Assembly: GCA_031177845.1 (NCBI GenBank)
Contig: JAPSGG010000143.1
Location: forward strand, 1 to 5,411
DNA length: 5,411 bases
Direction: 5' to 3'
DNA from: Chromatiales bacterium
GTDB lineage: Bacteria > Pseudomonadota > Gammaproteobacteria > JACCYU01
Shown: one piece after another, positions 1-5,187 of the stretch
Numbering within the stretch: the first letter of the stretch is position 1
How the letters are laid out: each line of letters begins with the position of its first letter
Notes under the pieces: model-generated
What the model was told of the DNA's origin: nothing
Databases searched by the model: none
The model's input: the letters and a program-made list of their open reading frames with translations, nothing else
Made by a program: the position numbers and the translations under genes

Positions 1-177
1 GTTCTGGCTGCGGGACTCACTGAAGCGCCGCAGTCTGAATGGTGGCGGCAGGCTAGGCTGATCCCGCCTTTCGAACTAGGCGCGACGCGGGCGCTCAATC
101 TATTGCCGCCAGATGTCGCCCAGCACTTTTCCATTGGCGGCAAGGTCTCACATAAGAGTGCAATCAATCGGAGCTGA
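1..177 (+). CDS. cvpA: CvpA family inner-membrane protein, 3' end only
   Basis: The reading frame is open from the first base and ends at TGA 175-177, giving the last 58 residues of a protein whose start lies outside the window. The visible tail has a short segment ending in Gly-Leu-Thr, a Trp-Trp pair at residues 14-15 of the fragment, a Leu-Ile-Pro-Pro-Phe stretch, and a Leu-Pro-Pro-Asp...His-Phe-Ser end. This is the pattern I recall for CvpA (colicin V production protein) C-termini. CvpA is a small polytopic inner-membrane protein encoded directly upstream of purF in Escherichia and Pseudomonas. Position supports the call strongly: it ends 5 nt before the purF ATG, and the purF Shine-Dalgarno lies inside its last codons, so the two are probably co-transcribed and translationally coupled. 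The membrane helices are upstream of the window. The call rests on a short tail plus synteny. Confidence 0.82.
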   Translation, partial: VLAAGLTEAPQSEWWRQARLIPPFELGATRALNLLPPDVAQHFSIGGKVSHKSAINRS

Positions 178-182
178 AAGGC

Positions 183-1688
183 ATGTGTGGAATCATCGGC
201 ATCGTCGGCCGCTATCCCGTCAACCAGGCCTTATATGACGGCTTGACGGTCTTGCAGCACCGCGGCCAGGACGCCGCGGGTATTGTCACCTGCGACCAAG
301 GCCGCCTTTATCGGCGCAAGGACAACGGTCTGGTGCGAGACGTGTTTCATGCTCGTCATATGCAGCGCCTCAAGGGCAATATCGGCATTGGCCACGTCCG
401 CTACCCCACCGCCGGCACTTGCGTCTCGGCCGAGGCGCAGCCTTTTTACGTCAACTCGCCCTACGGTATTACGCTTGGTCACAACGGCAATCTCACCAAT
501 GCCGCCGAACTCAAGCTCGAATTGTTCAGGGAAGATCGGCGGCATATCAACACCGATTCAGATTCCGAAATCCTGCTGAACGTGTTCGCTAAGGAATTGC
601 TCAAGCAGGACAACCGCGATATCGGCGCGCAGGATGTATTCAATGCTGTGTCCGGCGTGCACCGCCGCTGTAGGGGCGCATATGCCGTCGTCGCCATGAT
701 CACCAGACATGGCGTGCTGGCATTTCGTGATCCTTATGGAATCCGCCCCGTGGTCTACGGTCGGCGCGAGACCGCTAAAGGCCTCGAATACATGGTGGCC
801 TCCGAGAGCGTCGCGCTGGACATGCTGGACTTCGAGCTGATCCGCGACCTGGAGCCCGGAGAGGCCGTGTTCATCGATGCCGAAGGCACGCTTCACACGC
901 AGCAGTGTGCCGAGAATCCGATCTATTCGCCCTGCATCTTCGAATACGTTTACTTCTCGCGCCCCGACTCGATCATCGACAACGTGTTCGTGCACAAGGC
1001 ACGCATGCGGATGGGCAAGAGGCTAGGGCAGAAGATCCTGCGGGAATGGCCCGACCACGGCATCGACGTGGTGATCCCGATCCCCGACACCAGCCGCACG
1101 GCCGCCCAGGAGATCGCCTTCCAGCTGAACGTAAAATATCGGGAAGGCTTCATCAAAAATCGCTACATAGGCCGCACCTTCATCATGCCAGGCCAGAGCC
1201 AACGAGAACGATCAGTGCGCCAGAAGCTCAATCCGCTGGACATCGAATACAAGCGCAAGAACGTGCTGTTAGTGGACGACTCCATCGTGCGTGGCACTAC
1301 CTCCCGCGAGATCGTGCAGATGGCGCGCGAGGCAGGCGCCCGCAAGGTCTACTTCGCATCCGCCGCGCCGCCCATCCGCTTCCCGAATGTGTACGGCATC
1401 GACATGCCGGCGGCCAGTGAACTGATCGCCTACGGGCGTACGGAAGAAGAGGTGCGCGAGGCGATCGGTGCTGATCGCCTGATCTATCAGGACCTGGACG
1501 ATCTAGTGCAGGCGGTGCAGAAGGGTAACCCTAAATTGCAACACTTCGACTGCTCGATCTTCACCGGCGAATATGTGACCAATGTGGGCCGGGATTATCT
1601 CGAATCGCTGGAACGCGAACGCAATGACGTAGCCAAGCAGGAGCGCGCCAAGCACTACGCGGATATCGATTTGCACCAGAGCGCTTAA
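183..1688 (+). CDS. purF: Amidophosphoribosyltransferase (glutamine PRPP amidotransferase)
   Basis: This cytoplasmic enzyme catalyses the first committed step of de novo purine synthesis, PRPP plus glutamine to 5-phosphoribosylamine. It has 501 residues, against about 505 for the E. coli enzyme. The N-terminal Ntn glutaminase domain starts MCGI, so Cys2 becomes the catalytic N-terminal residue after Met removal and there is no propeptide. HRGQDAAG (26-33), Arg73 in HVRYPTAG, and Asn101-Gly102 in GHNGN build the glutamine and oxyanion site. The phosphoribosyltransferase domain follows from about residue 255, with YFSRPDS (257-263), the flexible PRPP loop [13 protein letters not shown] (from 325) and the PRPP-binding motif [14 protein letters not shown] (361-374). 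The absence of a propeptide indicates the E. coli type rather than the Bacillus Fe-S type. GGAG at 170-173, 9 nt upstream and inside cvpA, supports this start. All key residues are intact. A PurR-type operator, if any, would lie upstream of cvpA, outside the window. Confidence 0.98.
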   Translation: MCGIIGIVGRYPVNQALYDGLTVLQHRGQDAAGIVTCDQGRLYRRKDNGLVRDVFHARHMQRLKGNIGIGHVRYPTAGTCVSAEAQPFYVNSPYGITLGHNGNLTNAAELKLELFREDRRHINTDSDSEILLNVFAKELLKQDNRDIGAQDVFNAVSGVHRRCRGAYAVVAMITRHGVLAFRDPYGIRPVVYGRRETAKGLEYMVASESVALDMLDFELIRDLEPGEAVFIDAEGTLHTQQCAENPIYSPCIFEYVYFSRPDSIIDNVFVHKARMRMGKRLGQKILREWPDHGIDVVIPIPDTSRTAAQEIAFQLNVKYREGFIKNRYIGRTFIMPGQSQRERSVRQKLNPLDIEYKRKNVLLVDDSIVRGTTSREIVQMAREAGARKVYFASAAPPIRFPNVYGIDMPAASELIAYGRTEEEVREAIGADRLIYQDLDDLVQAVQKGNPKLQHFDCSIFTGEYVTNVGRDYLESLERERNDVAKQERAKHYADIDLHQSA

Positions 1689-1697
1689 GGCCGCGAC

Positions 1698-1775
1698 ATG
1701 GACGCCCCTCTTCACGCTGCCAATCTCTATATCCCAATACTCGGCTGTGCAATCGCGCCCGCCGGCGCCAGCTAA
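1698..1775 (+). CDS. Possible 25-residue leader ORF between purF and the L,D-transpeptidase gene
   Basis: A short ATG-to-TAA frame begins 9 nt after the purF stop. AAGG (1687-1690), overlapping that stop, sits 7 nt before its ATG, a better ribosome site than any I can find for the gene downstream. The predicted peptide is mostly hydrophobic in its second half, with an Ile-Leu-Gly-Cys that loosely resembles a lipobox, but it has no basic N-terminus, so a true signal peptide is doubtful. It is in the same frame as the transpeptidase gene, separated from its earliest start (TTG 1779) only by the TAA and one codon. It could be a coupled leader ORF, the detached original N-terminus of the transpeptidase, or chance. 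I do not recognise the peptide. Confidence 0.25.
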   Translation: MDAPLHAANLYIPILGCAIAPAGAS

Positions 1776-1790
1776 TTCTTGAATGACGTA

Positions 1791-2336
1791 ATGCCGCGGG
1801 ATCCGATGCTGGTTGAGGTCGCCGCGCTCAAGGAGCGTTTCCCCGATCATGCAAACAGGGCGGTCGCAGTCGTCAGCCTCTCCCATCAGCAGCTTTGGCT
1901 ATATCGCAATGGTCAGCACGTAAAAACCTATCGGGTATCAACCTCAAGGTACGGCGCAGGCAACAAGGACGGCAGCTTTAAGACGCCGCTCGGCGTCCAT
2001 TACGTGAAAGAAAAGATCGGCGGAGGCATGCCCATCGGCACGATATTCAAGGGACGGAAGAATACTCAAAAGTTGGCGCAGATCGTCACGGAAGCAACCA
2101 AGACTCCAGAAGACTTCGTCACCACCCGTATCCTGTGGCTCGCAGGCCTTGAGCCTGGCGTCAATCACGGCGAAGGCATCGACAGCTACTCGCGCTACAT
2201 CTATATCCACGGCACCCACGAAGAAGGCCTCATCGGTCAACCCGTCTCGCTTGGGTGCGTGCGCATGACTAATCGCGACGTGATCGAGATCTACGACGAG
2301 ATGCAGGAGGGTGACTTGGTGTTGATCGTGGAGTAG
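1791..2336 (+). CDS. L,D-transpeptidase (YkuD-domain) family protein, no visible signal peptide
   Basis: YkuD-domain enzymes use a catalytic Cys to make or remodel 3-3 crosslinks in peptidoglycan or to attach proteins to it, normally in the periplasm. From ATG 1791 the protein has 181 residues. A domain opening of the type VVSLSHQQLWLYR (27-39) is followed by STSRYGAG and KTPLGVHYV. The active site has His140 in YIHGT and Cys156 in SLGCVRM, matching the family pattern of His, a spacer of about 15, then (S/T)xGC with a following Arg. The domain fills the protein to its end at VLIVE. The start is uncertain: TTG 1779, ATG 1791 and ATG 1806 are all possible and none has a good Shine-Dalgarno. No start gives a signal peptide or membrane anchor, which is odd for this family. 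The gene separates purF from metZ. The family call is firm; substrate and cellular site are unknown. Confidence 0.9.
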   Translation: MPRDPMLVEVAALKERFPDHANRAVAVVSLSHQQLWLYRNGQHVKTYRVSTSRYGAGNKDGSFKTPLGVHYVKEKIGGGMPIGTIFKGRKNTQKLAQIVTEATKTPEDFVTTRILWLAGLEPGVNHGEGIDSYSRYIYIHGTHEEGLIGQPVSLGCVRMTNRDVIEIYDEMQEGDLVLIVE

Positions 2337-2412
2337 GTTCGGGCAACCGAGCTTCTGAGCAACCACCCGGACTTAGAGCTGGCGATTGATCTGGCGCTAT
2401 CCCCAGCGTCGT

Positions 2413-2441
2413 TTGACAATCCAGCCAAGCTGACCTACAGT
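2413..2441 (+). promoter_or_regulatory. Sigma70-type promoter for metZ
   Basis: A perfect -35 hexamer TTGACA (2413-2418) is followed after exactly 17 nt by TACAGT (2436-2441), a 4-of-6 match to TATAAT. Counting 7-8 nt downstream puts transcription start near 2448-2450, on the first bases of aptamer helix P1. This agreement between two independently recognised elements is the main support. The promoter implies that metZ is transcribed separately from the cvpA-purF operon. Confidence 0.72.
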
Positions 2442-2448
2442 CCTTTCT

Positions 2449-2503
2449 AGCGCCGATTTGAGACTCAGATTGCGGGCGCTTGATAAATGCAGCTAAAGAG
2501 AGG
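2449..2503 (+). promoter_or_regulatory. SAM-II (metA-motif) riboswitch aptamer upstream of metZ
   Basis: The RNA binds S-adenosylmethionine in an H-type pseudoknot. Helix P1 is a perfect 6-bp pair, AGCGCC (2449-2454) with GGCGCT (2475-2480). The loop opens with GATTTGA (2455-2461), the conserved SAM-II loop sequence, and ends with TTGC (2470-2473), which pairs with GCAG (2489-2492) as pseudoknot helix P2. The 3' part TGATAAATGCAGCTAAA (2481-2497) differs by one base from my memory of the crystallised Sargasso Sea metX SAM-II RNA. That difference turns a G-U into a G-C pair in P2, so pairing is kept. The gene controlled, metZ, is in the methionine pathway, as expected for this class. The purine-rich AGAGAGG end resembles a ribosome site but has no start codon close downstream, so control of this copy is probably transcriptional. 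Confidence 0.92.
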
Positions 2504-2525
2504 CACCGATCCCCCGCTTTAGCTG
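2490..2525 (+). promoter_or_regulatory. Antiterminator helix competing with the aptamer and the terminator
   Basis: CAGCTAAAG (2490-2498) and CTTTAGCTG (2517-2525) are perfectly complementary over 9 bp, with an 18-nt loop. The left arm is also the 3' strand of the SAM-II pseudoknot, and the right arm is also part of the terminator stem. The two folds therefore exclude each other. The inferred logic is that without SAM this helix forms and transcription continues, while with SAM the left arm is held in the aptamer and the terminator folds. Confidence 0.72.
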
Positions 2526-2545
2526 TTTTGGCTGGCGGGTTTTTT
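2513..2545 (+). terminator. Riboswitch-controlled intrinsic terminator (attenuator)
   Basis: CCCGC (2513-2517) pairs with GCGGG (2535-2539). Inside that, AGC (2521-2523) pairs with GCT (2531-2533), with a T-G wobble on each segment and a 2-nt bulge at 2519-2520. Six T residues (2540-2545) follow the stem at once, the standard intrinsic terminator arrangement. It lies between the SAM-II aptamer and the metZ start, so read-through is needed for metZ expression from the promoter at 2413-2441. The stem is only moderately strong because of the bulge, which fits a conditional terminator. Confidence 0.72.
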
Positions 2546-2574
2546 GTGCCCGCGGATTGTGCATTAGACAGCTT

Positions 2575-2579
2575 GAAGG
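2575..2579 (+). promoter_or_regulatory. metZ ribosome binding site
   Basis: GAAGG lies 8 nt before ATG 2588. It decides the metZ start against the TTG at 2480, which lies inside the riboswitch aptamer. Confidence 0.75.
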
Positions 2580-2587
2580 CAGCCGAA

Positions 2588-3781
2588 ATGGAAACCGACG
2601 AGGCACAAGACTACCAATTGGAAACGCTCGCAGTGCGGGCCGGGCAGGTGAGAACGCCCGAAGGCGAGCATTCGGAACCGATCTTTCAGACCTCCAGCTT
2701 CGTGTTCAAGAGCGCCGCACAGGCGGCGGCGCGCTTCAAGGGCGACGAGCCGGGCAATATCTACTCGCGTTTCACCAATCCCACTGTACGCACCTTTCAG
2801 AATCGTCTTGCCGTGCTGGAAGGGGGTGAAGCCTGCGTAGCGACCGCTTCCGGTATGTCGGCGATCCTCGCGACCTGCATGGCGCTGATGAAAAGCGGCG
2901 ACCATCTGCTCACATCGCGTGGCATCTTCGGCGCCACCACCGGCCTATTCAATAACTATTTGGCCAAATTCGGTGTGGAGGTAAGCTTTGTCCCGCTAAC
3001 GGATCTCGATGTCTGGTGGGATTCGATTCGGCCCAATACGCGCCTGCTATTTCTGGAGACGCCATCGAACCCACTGGTCGAGCTGGTCGATATCCGCGCC
3101 CTGGCCAATATCGCCCACGAGAAGGGCTGCTTGCTGGTGGTGGATAACTGCTTTTGCACGCCGGTGCTGCAAAGGCCGTTAGACCTAGGCGCGGACATTG
3201 TCATTCATTCTGCGACCAAGTACTTGGACGGACAGGGGCGCTGTGTGGGCGGTGCGGTGGTGGGCGATCAGGAGCTAGTGGGCAAGGAGGTCTTCGGTTT
3301 TCTGCGCACCGCAGGTCCGACCATGAGCGCGTTTAACGCATGGATTTTTACCAAGGGACTCGAAACGCTGAGCCTGCGCATGCGAGCGATTTCTGATAAC
3401 GCGCAGTGCCTCGCCGAATGGCTGGTAGAGCAGCCGCGAGTAACAAAGGTGTACTATCCGGGACTCGCTTCTCACCCGCAGCATGACTTGGCCAAACGCC
3501 AGCAGACCGGATTCGGCGGCATCGTCTCATTCGAGCTTGATGGTGGCCGCGAGGCTGCGTGGCGGTTGATCGACAGCACGCGCCTGATCTCCATCACGGC
3601 CAACCTGGGCGACACCAAGACCACCATCACGCATCCGGCCACCACCACACACGGCCGTCTCACCGACGAGCAGCGCGAATACGCGGGTATCAAGCAGGGC
3701 TTAGTGCGCATCGCGGCGGGTTTGGAGGCGGTGGAAGATCTCAAGGCGGATTTGCAGCGCGGCTTTGATGCATTGAATTGA
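2588..3781 (+). CDS. metZ: O-succinylhomoserine sulfhydrylase
   Basis: This cytoplasmic PLP enzyme makes homocysteine directly from O-succinyl-L-homoserine and sulfide, bypassing cystathionine. The 397-residue protein belongs to the Cys/Met metabolism PLP family (fold type I) and closely matches my memory of Pseudomonas MetZ along its whole length. Visible features are LAVRAGQ...TPEGEH (15-28), YSRFTNPT (59-66, phosphate-binding Tyr and Arg), ASGMSA (87-92), Asp186 in VVDNCFC (pyridine nitrogen), and the PLP lysine Lys211 in HSATKYLDGQGR (207-218). The DGQGR ending is typical of MetZ rather than of cystathionine gamma-synthase. NLGDTKTTITHPATTTHG (339-356) and Arg374 in LVRIAAGLE bind the substrate carboxylate in this family. 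ATG 2588 is chosen because it has a Shine-Dalgarno and lies downstream of the attenuator. Expression is probably controlled by the SAM-II riboswitch. An O-acetylhomoserine preference cannot be excluded from sequence alone. Confidence 0.95.
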   Translation: METDEAQDYQLETLAVRAGQVRTPEGEHSEPIFQTSSFVFKSAAQAAARFKGDEPGNIYSRFTNPTVRTFQNRLAVLEGGEACVATASGMSAILATCMALMKSGDHLLTSRGIFGATTGLFNNYLAKFGVEVSFVPLTDLDVWWDSIRPNTRLLFLETPSNPLVELVDIRALANIAHEKGCLLVVDNCFCTPVLQRPLDLGADIVIHSATKYLDGQGRCVGGAVVGDQELVGKEVFGFLRTAGPTMSAFNAWIFTKGLETLSLRMRAISDNAQCLAEWLVEQPRVTKVYYPGLASHPQHDLAKRQQTGFGGIVSFELDGGREAAWRLIDSTRLISITANLGDTKTTITHPATTTHGRLTDEQREYAGIKQGLVRIAAGLEAVEDLKADLQRGFDALN

Positions 3782-3803
3782 CGCACGGGCTAGTGTCTTA
3801 TTA

Positions 3804-3826
3804 GCGGCTTTCATGCTTCAGGCCGC
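3804..3826 (+). terminator. Weak hairpin after metZ, possible terminator without a T-run
   Basis: GCGGCTT (3804-3810) pairs with AGGCCGC (3820-3826) through 7 bp including one T-G wobble, with a 9-nt loop, 22 nt after the metZ stop. No run of T follows, so if it ends metZ transcription it is not a classical intrinsic terminator. It may only protect the mRNA 3' end. Confidence 0.3.
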
Positions 3827-3830
3827 CGAT

Positions 3831-3856
3831 CCTTTGACGACATGCAGTCACAAAGG
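3831..3856. repeat. Imperfect dyad in the metZ-glycerate kinase gap
   Basis: CCTTTGAC (3831-3838) and GTCACAAAGG (3847-3856) are complementary over 8 bp with a 2-nt bulge and an 8-nt spacer. The dyad contains a TTGACG (3834-3839) that resembles a -35 box, but I see no convincing -10 at the right distance. It could be an operator or an RNA hairpin in the leader of the glycerate kinase gene. The rest of 3782-3900 holds nothing else I recognise. Confidence 0.35.
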
Positions 3857-3900
3857 GATACGCTACCTACGACGCTTCCTTTATTAGGGCGTGGCCATAC

Positions 3901-3908
3901 GAGAGGTG
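3901..3908 (+). promoter_or_regulatory. Glycerate kinase ribosome binding site
   Basis: GAGAGGTG, a good Shine-Dalgarno, ends 7 nt before ATG 3916 and 4 nt before the in-frame GTG 3913. The spacing and the codon both favour the ATG. Confidence 0.7.
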
Positions 3909-3915
3909 CCTTGTG

Positions 3916-5166
3916 ATGGATAATGCCATCCGCAAAGACTTGTTGCGTATCTACCAGGCCGCGCTCACGCGCGTATCGGGCTTCGATGCCGTAAGGCGAT
4001 ATCTCGAAGGCCATCCTGTGCGGGGCGATCATCGCCTGATCGCTATCGGCAAGGCGGCGGCATCGATGAGTATGGGCGCACTGGCAGCCGCGGGCGATAT
4101 CATCAAGACGGGCCTGGTGATTACCAAGCATGGGCACCTGGATGCTGGGCTGGACAAGTACCCACAGGTGCGCTGCTTGGAAGCGAATCATCCGGTGCCC
4201 GGCGAAGCGAGCCTCGCGGCCGGCGCCGCGCTGCTCGAATTTATCGAAGAGTCACCGAAGGATGCCCGCTTCCTATTCTTGATCTCGGGCGGCGCCTCCA
4301 GCCTGGTCGAGGTGCTGGCCGAGGGCATGGATCTGGCCACCTTGCGCAGGTTGACTGATGCGCTGCTGGCCGGCGGACTCAGTATTACGAAGATGAACCA
4401 GGTGAGACGCGGGATTTCGCGCATTAAAGGAGGTCGCCTGGCCGATTATTTGAACGGTCGCCAGGCGACGTGCCTGCTGATTTCCGATGTGCCAGGCGAC
4501 GATCCCGCGGTGATCGGCTCCGGACCGCTGGTGAACGTTCAGAGCGATGCCTCGCTCGCCGATCTGCCGGAGAACATCCGTCGCCTCTTGGGCAAGACGA
4601 AGCTGGTTCCCGCGCCAAAAGCCGAGGCATTCACTTCCATCACCACAAAAGTCATTGCCAAACTTGATGATGCCAAACAGGCCGCCGCTGCTGAGGCAAG
4701 ACGCCTAGGCTTTAAGGTGATCGTCCATCCGGAATTTCTGGAGGGTGATGCGGAACAGGCCGCGAAAACCTTGATTGGACAACTTGTGGATGCGCCTGCG
4801 GGGGTGCACGTCTGGGGCGGTGAAACGGCAGTAACCCTGCCGTCTAATCCCGGACGCGGCGGCCGCAATCAGCACCTGGCGCTGGCGGCCGCCGTTCACT
4901 TACAAGGAAAAGAAGGATTCTATCTGCTCGCGGCCGGCACGGACGGGACCGACGGTCCGACCGAGGATGCCGGCGCGCTGGTCGATGGCGAGACGATCGC
5001 CCGCGGCGAATTGCATGGACTGAATGCAAGGGACTGTCTGCGGCGCGCGGACGGCGGCACGTTTCTGGAGGCAAGCGGCGACCTGATTCGCACCGGACCG
5101 ACGGGCACCAATGTGATGGATCTGGTGATCGGTCTCAAGCCGGGGAGCGCAGGTATCTCTCGATAA
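3916..5166 (+). CDS. Glycerate 2-kinase, MOFRL family (GckA/TtuD type)
   Basis: This cytoplasmic enzyme phosphorylates D-glycerate with ATP to 2-phosphoglycerate, which enters lower glycolysis. The family serves the serine cycle and the glyoxylate, tartronate-semialdehyde and tartrate routes. The 416-residue length is usual for the family. The N-terminal domain has IGKAAASM (44-51, with the conserved Lys46), ANHPVPGE (90-97), LISGGASSL (122-130), the Lys-Met-Asn-x-Val-Arg segment near 159, and LLISDVPGDDPAVIGSGP (187-204). The C-terminal MOFRL domain (about 295-405) has GGET (301-304), GRGGRNQ (313-319), GTDGTDGPT (341-349) and TGPTGTNVMDL (393-403). All the motifs I know for this family are present. 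Older annotations call such proteins hydroxypyruvate reductase (TtuD); that label is not supported by the domain content. No gene for making glycerate is in the window, so the pathway is not defined here. It lies 134 nt after metZ and probably has its own expression signals. Confidence 0.95.
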   Translation: MDNAIRKDLLRIYQAALTRVSGFDAVRRYLEGHPVRGDHRLIAIGKAAASMSMGALAAAGDIIKTGLVITKHGHLDAGLDKYPQVRCLEANHPVPGEASLAAGAALLEFIEESPKDARFLFLISGGASSLVEVLAEGMDLATLRRLTDALLAGGLSITKMNQVRRGISRIKGGRLADYLNGRQATCLLISDVPGDDPAVIGSGPLVNVQSDASLADLPENIRRLLGKTKLVPAPKAEAFTSITTKVIAKLDDAKQAAAAEARRLGFKVIVHPEFLEGDAEQAAKTLIGQLVDAPAGVHVWGGETAVTLPSNPGRGGRNQHLALAAAVHLQGKEGFYLLAAGTDGTDGPTEDAGALVDGETIARGELHGLNARDCLRRADGGTFLEASGDLIRTGPTGTNVMDLVIGLKPGSAGISR

Positions 5167-5187
5167 GCCATAGGTCTACTAAGGTGA

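Noticed and set aside
905..1420. 171-codon overlapping frame inside purF, and other long antisense or alternative frames in the four genes
   Set aside because: They lie wholly or mostly within genes with clear family matches and have the Arg/His/Pro-rich composition of out-of-frame translation.
2393..2410. GGCGCT/AGCGTC hairpin after the transpeptidase gene as its terminator
   Set aside because: Six pairs including a wobble, followed only by GTTT, which is part of the metZ -35 region; too weak to call.
2498..2503. GAGAGG at the aptamer end as a ribosome site blocked by SAM
   Set aside because: No start codon lies 5-12 nt downstream in any useful frame; metZ starts 85 nt later.
2535..2553. 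GCGGG/CCCGC hairpin enclosing the T-run as the main terminator
   Set aside because: The T-run would be in the loop instead of after the stem, so it cannot act as an intrinsic terminator; kept only as a possible alternative fold.
3834..3864. TTGACG-based promoter for the glycerate kinase gene
   Set aside because: At 16-19 nt spacing the possible -10 hexamers (GGATAC, GATACG, TACGCT) are poor.
3913..3915. GTG at 3913 as the glycerate kinase start
   Set aside because: The adjacent ATG 3916 is in frame and better spaced from GAGAGGTG; the difference is one residue.
3811..4191. 126-codon minus-strand frame spanning the metZ-glycerate kinase gap
   Set aside because: Most of it is antisense to the glycerate kinase gene and no family is recognisable.
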